Source: Clostridia bacterium (lineage in GTDB: Bacteria > Bacillota > Clostridia > Oscillospirales > Acutalibacteraceae). From it: DNA of 9,906 bases. The notes beneath the pieces are model-generated. The model did not search any database. It was not told the origin of the DNA and saw only the letters and a program-made list of their open reading frames with translations. The translations under genes and the position numbers were made by a program. Location: NCBI GenBank assembly GCA_017631705.1, contig JAGBSU010000126.1, forward strand, positions 1 through 9,906. The letters are read 5' to 3'. Positions 1 through 6,573 of this stretch are shown piece by piece (within the stretch, counting starts at the first letter, position 1; every line of letters begins with the position of its first letter).

Positions 1-632
1 AGTCGGATCGTCTGTTCGACAAAATCAGCATATTCGGTGCGTGAAATTGCGATAAATCTATCACAAGGAGTCTTGTTTTCCGGTATTTTAGCCATAATCC
101 CGATTTTACAGACAATACCATCTGCAATCGGCGGATAATGTAAAAAGACAACCGGTTCAAGCCCTGTCTTTTTGGCGGCATCAATGGATGTTTTCAGTCG
201 TGCCGCTTCACGCTGTATAATCTTGGCATTATCTTCCTCCGACGGAGCAACATACCACCCACGCGAACCGCATACAGCAAAACGGTTATCCACCGCTACC
301 GCATCGTTATGCACGATACGCAAAGTGTGTAACCCGTTTTCTTTCAAAAAAGCATCCATTTTCCGGCGCGTACACCACCAGTAATCGTGGTTGCCTTTAA
401 ACAACAACTTTTGGCCGGGTAAATCGTTCAAAAACGAGAAGTCCGCCAACGTTTCTTCCAGTGCCATTGCCCACGAAACATCACCGGCAATCACCACCGT
501 ATCCGTTGGTTTTACCAATGCACGCCACTTTTTTTCCAAACGCGTAACATAGTCGTCCCAACCGCGAAAAACGGTCATTGATTTATCGGCGGACAAGGAT
601 AAATGTGTGTCTGAAATGACGAATAACGACAC
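1..632 (-). CDS. Metallophosphoesterase, CT488/COG1768 type (partial, C-terminus off the left edge)
   Basis: Calcineurin-like metallophosphoesterase of unknown substrate, probably cytoplasmic because no signal peptide or membrane segment is seen. The 210 residues present carry the family motifs in order: D8-x-H10 in ISDTHL, GD at 50-51 followed by VSW, GNHD at 80-83 followed by YWW, and a later histidine in FLHYPP (H165). The final GHxH-type motif expected for the fold would lie just beyond the window edge, so only the C-terminal end is missing. The pattern GDVSWAM...GNHDYWW resembles the predicted phosphohydrolase group named after chlamydial CT488; this assignment is from memory of the family. 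The start is a GTG 8 nt after the thrC stop. Its weak Shine-Dalgarno (AGGTG) overlaps that stop codon, so the gene is very probably co-transcribed and translationally coupled with thrC. There is no obvious metabolic link to threonine. Confidence 0.85.
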   Translation of the reverse strand, partial: MSLFVISDTHLSLSADKSMTVFRGWDDYVTRLEKKWRALVKPTDTVVIAGDVSWAMALEETLADFSFLNDLPGQKLLFKGNHDYWWCTRRKMDAFLKENGLHTLRIVHNDAVAVDNRFAVCGSRGWYVAPSEEDNAKIIQREAARLKTSIDAAKKTGLEPVVFLHYPPIADGIVCKIGIMAKIPENKTPCDRFIAISRTEYADFVEQTIR

Positions 633-640
633 AAAAACAC

Positions 641-2131
641 CTACTTCAAAAACTCAAATACGGCTTTTTCCATCTCTGCTTTTTCACATACTTTTGTAAA
701 GCGTTGCGTCTTGTTTTTGAGAGAGAGCAACGAAGCGGGAATTGGGCAACCGGTAAGGTTGTGCAAGGTTTCCACCTTTTCGAACTCATCTTGGTCGGCA
801 CGTTCACCGCCCAAAGCGTTCAGCACGCTGGCAGAGAATTTATAGGGGTTGGCCGTTGAAGCAATCACCGTCGGCGTGGTATCGCCAGTTTGCTCACGGT
901 AACGGCGATACACGCATTTTGCTACCGCTGTATGCGTATCGCACAAATAGTTTTCTTCCTCAAAGGTGGTACGAATTTCCTTTAATGTACTGGCATCGTC
1001 ACACCAACCGGCTGTAAACAAGTCTTGCAACGAAGCAAGCAACGACGACGGCACGGTATAGGTGCCGTTTGCTTGTAACTCCTTCATCATCTTGCCTACC
1101 AAAGCGGTATCTTCACCCGACAAATGGTATAACAAACGTTCCAGGTTTGAAGAAATCAAAATATCCATCGACGGCGAAGCCGTGGTATGGAACGCACGAT
1201 TGCGGTCGTATGTGCCGGTAGCAATGAAATCCGACAGCACATTATTACAGTTGGAAGCACAAATCAAACGACCCACAGGCATGCCCATGCAACGTGCATA
1301 ATATGCCGCTAAAATGTTACCAAAATTGCCCGTCGGGACAACCACGTTAATCGGGTCACCTTGGCGGATTTTACCGTCTCTGACCAAATCACAGTAGGCG
1401 GAAATGTAATAGACAATTTGCGGTACCAACCGACCCCAGTTGATGGAGTTAGCTGAAGAGAGCATTTGCCCTTGCTGTGCCATTTTTTCGGCAACCGCAC
1501 GGTCGGTGAAAATGGTTTTCACACCGGTTTGTGCATCATCGAAATTACCGTTGATAGCACACACACCGACGTTTGCACCTTCTTGTGTGGTCATTTGCAG
1601 TTTTTGCATGGGGCTGACACCGTTTTCGGGATAAAAGACCACAATACGCGTATGCGGTGCATCACGAAAACCCTCCAAAGCGGCTTTGCCGGTATCACCG
1701 GAAGTAGCCACTAAGATAACAATCTCTTTACCGTCGGCGGTTTTTTGTGAGGAAACACGCATCAAATGCGGCAAAATTTGCAATGCCATATCTTTGAACG
1801 CACAGGTCGGGCCATGCCATAATTCTAAAATATGGGTATCGTTTTTAAGGCTGTAAAGCGGTGCCGTATCGGTGCTGCCGAAATGCTCCACCGTATACGC
1901 AGACGAAGCACAGTCTTTTACTTCTTTGGCAGTAAAGTCAGTTAAAAAACGAGAAAGCACGGTGACAGCACGCTCCACGTACGATTGTGTGCGCAGTTGC
2001 TCCCAATCGGTTGCTGTCAGTTTCGGTAATTGTTCCGGAACGAACAAACCACCTTCGGCGGATAAGCCGCGTGTGATGGCCTCGGCAGCAGTTACCGATA
2101 CAGCGCTGTCACGTGTACTTTTATAATTCAT
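641..2131 (-). CDS. thrC: Threonine synthase
   Basis: Pyridoxal-phosphate enzyme that converts O-phospho-L-homoserine and water to L-threonine and phosphate, the last step of threonine synthesis. The 496-residue length fits the long, E. coli/clostridial-type enzyme. The N-terminal threonine-synthase domain (roughly 1-85, containing RGLSAEGGLFVPE) precedes the PLP fold. The PLP-binding lysine is K113 in GPTCAFKDMAL. Further fold-type II signatures are ATSGDTG at 142-148, SANSINWGR at 226-234 and the phosphate-binding loop TGNFGN at 267-272. All key residues are intact. The ATG start is preceded by AAAAGGAG about 10 nt upstream. A sigma-A promoter lies immediately upstream, leaving a leader of only about 27 nt, so there is no room for a T-box or attenuator. 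It is followed after 8 nt by the metallophosphoesterase gene. No homoserine kinase or homoserine dehydrogenase gene is adjacent in this window. Confidence 0.97.
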   Translation of the reverse strand: MNYKSTRDSAVSVTAAEAITRGLSAEGGLFVPEQLPKLTATDWEQLRTQSYVERAVTVLSRFLTDFTAKEVKDCASSAYTVEHFGSTDTAPLYSLKNDTHILELWHGPTCAFKDMALQILPHLMRVSSQKTADGKEIVILVATSGDTGKAALEGFRDAPHTRIVVFYPENGVSPMQKLQMTTQEGANVGVCAINGNFDDAQTGVKTIFTDRAVAEKMAQQGQMLSSANSINWGRLVPQIVYYISAYCDLVRDGKIRQGDPINVVVPTGNFGNILAAYYARCMGMPVGRLICASNCNNVLSDFIATGTYDRNRAFHTTASPSMDILISSNLERLLYHLSGEDTALVGKMMKELQANGTYTVPSSLLASLQDLFTAGWCDDASTLKEIRTTFEEENYLCDTHTAVAKCVYRRYREQTGDTTPTVIASTANPYKFSASVLNALGGERADQDEFEKVETLHNLTGCPIPASLLSLKNKTQRFTKVCEKAEMEKAVFEFLK

Positions 2132-2164
2132 AACGTCCCACTCCTTTTATCTATACAACATCTT

Positions 2165-2193
2165 ATTGTAACGGATTTTTCACCGTTTGTAAA
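2165..2193 (-). promoter_or_regulatory. Sigma-A promoter of thrC
   Basis: On the minus strand a -35 TTTACA (2188-2193) is separated by exactly 17 nt from a -10 TACAAT (2165-2170). Transcription would start near 2158, about 27 nt before the thrC ATG. The spacer contains an AACGG...CCGTT inverted repeat, and the -35 lies inside a 15-bp palindrome listed separately. The -35 abuts the stop codon of the M19 gene. Confidence 0.75.
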
Positions 2194-2201
2194 GTTTACA
2201 A
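2187..2201. promoter_or_regulatory. 15-bp palindrome over the thrC -35, candidate operator
   Basis: TTGTAAA-G-TTTACAA is a perfect 7-1-7 inverted repeat. It covers the entire -35 hexamer of the thrC promoter and also the stop codon of the upstream M19 gene. The position is where a repressor would occlude RNA polymerase. Part of it is constrained by the coding end of the M19 gene, and A/T-rich palindromes can occur by chance. No regulator is identified. Confidence 0.4.
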
Positions 2202-3098
2202 GAGATGTTTTTCGAAAAAATTCCATGCATTTTCAAAGAAAAACTTATCCAGCATTGTTTCTGAAAATCCTTTTTTGCATAAGTGCTCTGCTAACGCTTC
2301 TAAAACGGCCATGTTATTCCACGGCGGCGGCAAAGTCGTACCGTCAAAATCCGTTCCCAAAGCCACCGTATTTTCACCGCCTAAATCACAAAAATGCGCA
2401 AGGTGGCGGTACACGGTTTCAAAATCCAAACGTCCCAGTTGGTCGGCACAGAAATTGATACCCACTACCCCACCACGGTCACGGATTTCGGCAAATTGAC
2501 AGCGGTTCAAATTGCGTGGGTGAACATGAATATCGGCAGATACGGAATGTGTGGCAATAAACGGTTTATCAGACAACTCCGCCACATCCCAAAACCCGCT
2601 TTCGTTCAAATGCGATACATCCGGCATGATACGGTGCTGATACAGTTTGCGTACCACTTCTTTTCCAAACGACGTAAGCCCGCCGGTATCCTTGGAAAGG
2701 CAACCGTTTCCCAACTCATTGCTTCCGTTCCACGTCAAGGTGACTATCTTTACACCAAAGTTTGATAACCGAGCAATGTTTTCGATATTCCCGCCCAACA
2801 CGGAACCGCCTTCTACCGCCAAAATACCGGCACACTTTCCCTCGTCTATCGCCCGTTTTGCCTCGGGTTTGGTTTTAATAAAAGAGAATTGTTGACATGC
2901 ATACGCTACCACGTTTGAGAAAAAAGCAACCGCTTCTTCCCCACGCTTATCCTCCGGTATCCACACAGCAAACACTTGGCACCATGGCGAAAACCGGTTT
3001 CCTTTTTGCAAATCAACGTGTAGGTTGTTTTGATGGAGCGAAAGTTTGTTTTGATACAGTTCGTACAAGGTATCGCAATGTAAGTCGAATAAACGCAT
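2196..3098 (-). CDS. Membrane dipeptidase (renal dipeptidase family, peptidase M19)
   Basis: Zinc-dependent dipeptidase of the amidohydrolase fold; family members cleave a wide range of dipeptides, including some with D-amino acids at the C-terminal position. The 300 residues show the family's metal ligands with correct spacing: H7-x-D9 in LFDLHCDT, the bridging E96 in LAVEGG, H163 in DVSHLNE, H184 in ATHS, and D250 in GTDFDG. H163 and H184 are 21 apart, as in the human enzyme. Despite the family name there is no signal peptide or membrane anchor, so it is probably cytosolic, as in many bacterial homologues. The ATG starts 3 nt after the yraN stop, with a G-rich Shine-Dalgarno (GGGGGA) overlapping that stop, so it is the last gene of the rbgA-rnhB-yraN series. 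No clear terminator follows it before the thrC promoter. Confidence 0.93.
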   Translation of the reverse strand: MRLFDLHCDTLYELYQNKLSLHQNNLHVDLQKGNRFSPWCQVFAVWIPEDKRGEEAVAFFSNVVAYACQQFSFIKTKPEAKRAIDEGKCAGILAVEGGSVLGGNIENIARLSNFGVKIVTLTWNGSNELGNGCLSKDTGGLTSFGKEVVRKLYQHRIMPDVSHLNESGFWDVAELSDKPFIATHSVSADIHVHPRNLNRCQFAEIRDRGGVVGINFCADQLGRLDFETVYRHLAHFCDLGGENTVALGTDFDGTTLPPPWNNMAVLEALAEHLCKKGFSETMLDKFFFENAWNFFEKHLL

Positions 3099-3101
3099 GG
3101 T

Positions 3102-3467
3102 TTATCCCCCATAAGCATTTTGAATGTGGTTAATTTCCAGCGCTTTAAGCGGCTCATTCTTAGCGGTTACCACTTCGATAACATCAAAACGCATTTGGCG
3201 CGGATCGGGATACCGATTGATATACAGCAGTGCCGTTTTAATAATGCGTTGTTGTTTGGCAGCTGTGACCGCCTCACGTGGGGTATAGAACGAATCCTCT
3301 GCACGCGCTTTGACTTCCACGAACACAATATACTCGTCGTCGGCGGCAATTATGTCTATCTCGCCGAGACGGGTTTTATAATTTCCCGCTAGGATGGTAT
3401 ATCCTGCATCGCGCAAAAAACGAGCAGCCAGTACTTCACCGACTGCTCCTTTTGAAACACCTGCCAT
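3102..3467 (-). CDS. yraN: YraN/UPF0102 family endonuclease-like protein
   Basis: Small protein with the restriction-endonuclease-like (Holliday-junction resolvase type) fold; its biological role is unsettled. At 121 residues it has the normal family length. The conserved N-terminal GExLAARFL appears at 10-18. The catalytic-type signature is complete: E36-I-D38 in RLGEIDII, then E51-V-K53 in VFVEVKAR, followed by AVTAAKQQRI and the RFDVIEV segment near the C-terminus. The active-site pattern is intact, so a nuclease activity is plausible but unproven. The ATG lies 11 nt past the rnhB stop, with AAGGTGAG as Shine-Dalgarno starting in that stop codon. The rnhB-yraN adjacency is conserved in many bacteria. 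Confidence 0.93.
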   Translation of the reverse strand: MAGVSKGAVGEVLAARFLRDAGYTILAGNYKTRLGEIDIIAADDEYIVFVEVKARAEDSFYTPREAVTAAKQQRIIKTALLYINRYPDPRQMRFDVIEVVTAKNEPLKALEINHIQNAYGG

Positions 3468-3478
3468 ATGTACTCACC

Positions 3479-4078
3479 TTACTTAAAGTTTTTGAGAAAA
3501 CTACGACGATGCACCGGTGAAATACCATGTTCTCGCAAACATTCGTAATGCAGTGCCGTTCCGTAGCCTTTATGCTTATAAAAAGCATATTGCGGATAGG
3601 TTTTATCCAGTTCTAACATGTAGCGGTCACGGCTGACTTTGGCTAATATCGACGCCGCACCGATGGTTGCGGAAACAGCATCACCGCTAATAACAAACTG
3701 AGCCGGAGCCGGTAATCCTTCCGGAATTTTGTTGCCATCTACCAGTATTTTTTCCGGTACTACCGACAATCCCTCAACAGCACGTCGCATTGCCAAAAAC
3801 GTTGCTTGTAAGATGTTAAGGCTTTCGATTTCCTCAACCGAAGCAGAGGCAATAGAATACGCTAATGCCTGTTCGCAAATTTCATCGAATAATTTTTCGC
3901 GTTTTTTCTCGGAAAGTTTTTTGGAGTCATTGAGACCTTCCGGAATCGCATCGGGACGAAAAATAACAGCCGCCGCAAAAACCGGACCGGCTAACGGACC
4001 GCGTCCTGCCTCGTCAACACCGCATAGCAGCGATATACCTTCTGCTCGCTTAGCGGCATCAAATTCAAGATTCGTCAT
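3479..4078 (-). CDS. rnhB: Ribonuclease HII
   Basis: Endonuclease that cuts the RNA strand of RNA/DNA hybrids and removes single ribonucleotides misincorporated in DNA. The 199-residue protein is the short form, lacking the N-terminal extension seen in B. subtilis RnhB. Signatures in order: CGVDEAGRGPLAGPV with acidic metal ligands D22 and E23, LNDSKKLSEKKRE (49-61), the third ligand D114 in LVDGNKIP, SGD with D133 as the likely fourth ligand, and the conserved AASILAKVSRDRYM with D151. The C-terminal YKHKGYGT and RRSF motifs are present. The start codon lies inside the end of the upstream signal peptidase gene (14-nt overlap, different frame). Its strong Shine-Dalgarno AGGAGG is contained in the Gly-Gly codons near that protein's C-terminus, indicating translational coupling. 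Confidence 0.97.
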   Translation of the reverse strand: MTNLEFDAAKRAEGISLLCGVDEAGRGPLAGPVFAAAVIFRPDAIPEGLNDSKKLSEKKREKLFDEICEQALAYSIASASVEEIESLNILQATFLAMRRAVEGLSVVPEKILVDGNKIPEGLPAPAQFVISGDAVSATIGAASILAKVSRDRYMLELDKTYPQYAFYKHKGYGTALHYECLREHGISPVHRRSFLKNFK

Positions 4079-4601
4079 ACAAACCTCCTGCCCGATTTAG
4101 AGGGAACAAACGGAACACCGCTTTACCAACCAGCAAGGATTCCTCTATACAACCAAAGGTACGGCTATCTAACGAATGACCGGCACCTCTGTTATCCCCC
4201 ATCACAAACACATGATTTTCCGGAACAGTAACTTCCTCTTTCATTTTTTCGGTTGCCGTAGGGGTATGCACGTAGTTTTCAATCAGTTTTTTACCGTTGA
4301 GAAACACGTCGCCGGTTTCTTTTTCTATGCGAATGGTGTCTCCGGCCAAACCGATAACACGTTTAATCAGCGGTTCACGATCCTCGCCTTGGCTGATTAC
4401 CACAATATCTCCACGCGCCGGTGTATACGGAAACCGCGATAAAATCAATCGTTCACCGTGTTGTAAGGTGGATACCATAGACGTTCCGTCCACGTTAACC
4501 AAACGAAAACAAAACGTAAAAAGCAAGGTAATCGCCAGCAAGGCTGCTGTGATACATCCTATCCACTCATATATAGAACTAATTTTTTTGTTTTTTACCA
4601 C
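4065..4601 (-). CDS. lepB: Signal peptidase I (copy B, downstream of rbgA)
   Basis: Membrane-anchored serine protease (family S26) that removes signal peptides from exported proteins on the outer face of the membrane. The 178 residues comprise a short basic N-terminus, one transmembrane segment (about 13-34) and an extracytoplasmic catalytic domain, the single-span Gram-positive layout. The nucleophile is S41 in DGTSM and the general base is K80 in LIKRVIGLAGD. Box E, normally GDNRxxSxDSR, reads GDNR-GAGH-SLDSR (135-147), two residues longer than usual in the loop. The start is a GTG 2 nt after the rbgA stop, with AAGGGGA as Shine-Dalgarno inside the rbgA end; no early ATG is available. It overlaps rnhB by 14 nt. 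It is a paralogue of the other signal peptidase in this operon. Confidence 0.94.
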   Translation of the reverse strand: MVKNKKISSIYEWIGCITAALLAITLLFTFCFRLVNVDGTSMVSTLQHGERLILSRFPYTPARGDIVVISQGEDREPLIKRVIGLAGDTIRIEKETGDVFLNGKKLIENYVHTPTATEKMKEEVTVPENHVFVMGDNRGAGHSLDSRTFGCIEESLLVGKAVFRLFPLNRAGGLYDES

Positions 4602-4603
4602 GA

Positions 4604-5470
4604 TTATATCGTCCCCTTGTGTGGCATTTCCAAAGTGATACGACCGAGTTTACCGCCGCGATATTCGTCTAAAAGCATGGTTGAAGCACGCAGAGTATCC
4701 ACTTCACCACCGGAAATAAGCATACCGCGTTTTCTGCCGATTTGTTGTAACAAATCCCATGCATCTTCCGGGAACGGTTCGGTTAGCTTATACCGTTCAC
4801 GCAAGCGGGGTTCGTATTCCTCCGCCAAAATCTTTAACAATTCAAAAGCGAGTTCTTCGCTGTCCATAATTTCGTCACGAATAGCACCTGTAAAGGCCAA
4901 GTGCTTTGCAACAGTTTGGTCATCAAACTTCGGCCACAAGAGACCGGGGGTATCCAGCAGTTGTGCACCGCCGTCGATAACAAACCATTGCTGATTCCGC
5001 GTAACACCGGGGCGGTCTTCAACCTTGGCTTTTCCGCCGCGTGCCATACGGTTGATAAACGAGGATTTACCGGAATTGGGAATACCCACTACCATGGCAC
5101 GAACCGCACGGTTTGCCATCCCCTTTTCTGCCCATTGCGATAATTTATCTTGCAAAACCTCACGCATAAGCGGAACAAAACCGGAAATGCCTTTGCCGCT
5201 TTTACAATCTGCTGCCATGGCAGGTTGCCCTAAACGGCGATATTCTTGCAACCATTTTTCGGTGGCTTTTTCATCGGCAATATCCGCTTTATTGAGCACC
5301 AACAGACGCGGTTTTCCACTAATCAACGAATCCAAATCCGGATTTCGACTGCTAATGGGAATACGCGCATCAATCACTTCCACAACAATATCGACCAGTG
5401 GAAGTAACTCGGTGATTTTGCGTTTTGTACGGGTCATATGACCCGGAAACCATTGAATGGATTGATCCAT
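4604..5470 (-). CDS. rbgA: Ribosome biogenesis GTPase RbgA/YlqF
   Basis: Circularly permuted GTPase required for late assembly of the 50S ribosomal subunit in Firmicutes. The 288-residue length matches B. subtilis YlqF. The G motifs occur in permuted order: G4 NKAD at 60-63, a G5-like ADCKSGKG at 87-94, the P-loop G1 GIPNSGKSS at 129-137, a G2 threonine at T157 in RPGVT, and G3 DTPGLLWP at 173-180. The N-terminal IQWFPGHM (5-12) is the family hallmark, and the C-terminal part (about 185-288) is the predicted RNA-binding domain. The ATG is 2 nt after the stop of the upstream signal peptidase, whose last codons supply the GGAGGAA Shine-Dalgarno. Its position near rplS fits its role, since both concern the large subunit. 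Confidence 0.97.
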   Translation of the reverse strand: MDQSIQWFPGHMTRTKRKITELLPLVDIVVEVIDARIPISSRNPDLDSLISGKPRLLVLNKADIADEKATEKWLQEYRRLGQPAMAADCKSGKGISGFVPLMREVLQDKLSQWAEKGMANRAVRAMVVGIPNSGKSSFINRMARGGKAKVEDRPGVTRNQQWFVIDGGAQLLDTPGLLWPKFDDQTVAKHLAFTGAIRDEIMDSEELAFELLKILAEEYEPRLRERYKLTEPFPEDAWDLLQQIGRKRGMLISGGEVDTLRASTMLLDEYRGGKLGRITLEMPHKGTI

Positions 5471-5472
5471 AA

Positions 5473-6066
5473 TTATTCCTCCACCGACAGTTTTCCTGCC
5501 GTTTTAAAGGGATAGAAACGATATACGGCTTTCCCGATAACCGCATCCAACGATACCATACCGATATCGGAATAGCGGCTATCGTGTGAGTTGGCGCGGT
5601 TGTCACCCAACACATAGATATGCCCATCCGGTACTTTGACTTCACCGGTAAGACGTATGGCCGGGGTCGGACAAGAAATATACGGTTCTTCCAGTTTTTC
5701 ACCATTGCGGTAAACGCATTGATTCACCGGGTCAATATACACCGTATCTCCGCCAACGGCGATCACGCGTTTAATCAACATGTCGTCGTTAGGACGGCGA
5801 ATCACCGCAATATCACCGTAAGCCGGCTTATAGTTGATACAATTCAGCAACAAAACGTCGTTAGAGAGAAGCGAAGGCATCATGGATTCTCCGTAAACGA
5901 CAGTGGGTCGAAAGAAAAGAAAAGAAAATATGAATACCAAAACCGTAGCACAAAGGCTCGAAACGATACTGTATACCGCCACACGTGAATCTCGAATCCA
6001 TTGGATACCGGCAACCATTGTAGCTACAAAACCATGACGAGCATGACGCGGTTTTTGTAATTTCAT
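5473..6066 (-). CDS. lepB: Signal peptidase I (copy A, upstream of rbgA)
   Basis: Second type I signal peptidase of the operon (family S26). With the chosen start it has 197 residues: a basic cytoplasmic tail (about 1-28), one membrane segment (about 30-52) and the catalytic domain outside. The nucleophile is S61 in GESMMPSL and the general base is K99 in LIKRVIAVGGD. Box E is canonical, GDNRANSHDSR at 154-164, unlike copy B. The reading frame is open further upstream to a TTG, but the ATG at 6066 is preceded at 7 nt by a full AGGAGG, so this start is preferred. It is followed directly by rbgA. No convincing promoter is visible in the 110 nt between the rplS terminator and this gene, so expression may depend on read-through from rplS or on a promoter I cannot recognise. 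Confidence 0.95.
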   Translation of the reverse strand: MKLQKPRHARHGFVATMVAGIQWIRDSRVAVYSIVSSLCATVLVFIFSFLFFRPTVVYGESMMPSLLSNDVLLLNCINYKPAYGDIAVIRRPNDDMLIKRVIAVGGDTVYIDPVNQCVYRNGEKLEEPYISCPTPAIRLTGEVKVPDGHIYVLGDNRANSHDSRYSDIGMVSLDAVIGKAVYRFYPFKTAGKLSVEE

Positions 6067-6073
6067 TATTTTT

Positions 6074-6081
6074 CCTCCTTT
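6074..6081 (-). promoter_or_regulatory. Ribosome binding site that sets the lepB (copy A) start
   Basis: AAAGGAGG on the minus strand, with AGGAGG ending 7 nt before the ATG at 6066. It supports the shorter protein over the 16-residue longer reading that would begin at TTG. Confidence 0.85.
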
Positions 6082-6125
6082 CAAACGAATCTTGCCTTGC
6101 AAAAACGAGTGCAAATCCGCGCGGG

Positions 6126-6175
6126 TAAAGGCGGCGAGCGAAACCGTAAAGGGGTTCGACTCTCACCAGCCTTTA
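6126..6175. other. GC-rich 50-nt stem-loop in the rplS-lepB spacer, unknown function
   Basis: The sequence folds on itself almost end to end. TAAAGGC (6126-6132) pairs with GCCTTTA (6169-6175); next, GGCGAG (6133-6138) pairs with CTCACC (6162-6167, one G-U); then CGAAACC (6139-6145) pairs with GGTTCG (6153-6158) with one bulge. A one-base bulge and an ACT bulge interrupt the other arm. It is richer in G+C than the flanking genes. Read on the plus strand it contains GGTTCGACTC, identical to a tRNA T-arm core, but no complete tRNA can be folded. It has no T-tract, so it is not an ordinary terminator. It could be a processing site, a 5'-UTR element of lepB, or a copy of a dispersed repeat. Confidence 0.5.
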
Positions 6176-6177
6176 TG

Positions 6178-6210
6178 AAAAAAAGGGAGAAAACCAACTG
6201 GTTTCTCCCC
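6178..6210 (-). terminator. Intrinsic terminator after rplS
   Basis: On the minus strand GGGAGAAACC (6200-6209) pairs with GGTTTTCTCCC (6185-6195), with a single bulged T and an AGTT loop, followed directly by seven T residues (6178-6184). It lies 11 nt past the rplS stop. It should limit, though perhaps not abolish, read-through into the lepB-rbgA series. Confidence 0.9.
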
Positions 6211-6220
6211 GCTTTTTCAC

Positions 6221-6565
6221 TTATTTAATGAGTTCTTTTACCTTAGCAGCTTTACCCACACGGTCACGCAGATAATACAATTTGCTTCTGCGAACTTTAC
6301 CGTAACGCACCACTTTCACAGCGGCAACATTGGGAGAATGGAGCGGGAACACTCTTTCCACACCAACACCGTAGGATACACGGCGAACGGTAAATGTTTC
6401 GGCAACACCGCTACCTTTTTTAGCAATGACTGTACCTTCAAAAGCTTGAATTCTTTCACGGTCACCTTCGCGGATTTTAACATCCACACGAACCGTGTCG
6501 CCGATGGCGAATTGAGGTGCCGCTTCTTTTACGCTTTCTGCGGCAATGAGTTTAAGAGCATCCAT
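6221..6565 (-). CDS. rplS: 50S ribosomal protein L19
   Basis: Large-subunit ribosomal protein located near the 30S-50S interface. The 114 residues are the normal length and the whole sequence matches the family. Recognisable blocks are FAIGDTVRVDVKIREGDRERIQAFEGTVI (the SH3-like barrel), the RRVSYGVGVERVFPLHSP stretch, and the C-terminal YGKVRRSKLYYLRDRVGKAAKVKE. The ATG has an AGGAGG Shine-Dalgarno 10 nt upstream (6576-6581). It forms its own transcription unit with a sigma-A promoter, a long folded leader and a terminator. In B. subtilis the gene follows trmD; here the upstream neighbour is the DUF2344 gene, so rplS stands apart from the rpsP-rimM-trmD cluster. Confidence 0.98.
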   Translation of the reverse strand: MDALKLIAAESVKEAAPQFAIGDTVRVDVKIREGDRERIQAFEGTVIAKKGSGVAETFTVRRVSYGVGVERVFPLHSPNVAAVKVVRYGKVRRSKLYYLRDRVGKAAKVKELIK

Positions 6566-6573
6566 GATATATT

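Noticed and set aside
2171..2188. Terminator for the M19 gene formed by AACGG/CCGTT
   Set aside because: Only 5 bp with an 8-nt loop and no following T-tract; it lies within the thrC promoter spacer.
2132..2195. T-box or threonine attenuator upstream of thrC
   Set aside because: Only 64 nt separate the M19 stop from thrC and the predicted leader is about 27 nt; no specifier or leader peptide fits.
3567..3590. Inverted repeat TATGCTT/AAGCATA
   Set aside because: Internal to rnhB codons (Tyr/Lys-rich YAFYKHKGYG region) and A/T-rich; most likely codon-driven.
6120..6176. tRNA or tmRNA gene on the plus strand suggested by GGTTCGACTC, ACCA and a 7-bp outer stem
   Set aside because: Only about 50 nt lie between the stem ends, there is no room for D and anticodon arms, and the T-stem has two mismatches when aligned as a tRNA. 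Kept only as a structured element.
6067..6177. Sigma-A promoter for the lepB-rbgA series
   Set aside because: Scanning the minus strand gave no -35/-10 pair near consensus at 16-18 nt spacing, so none is reported.
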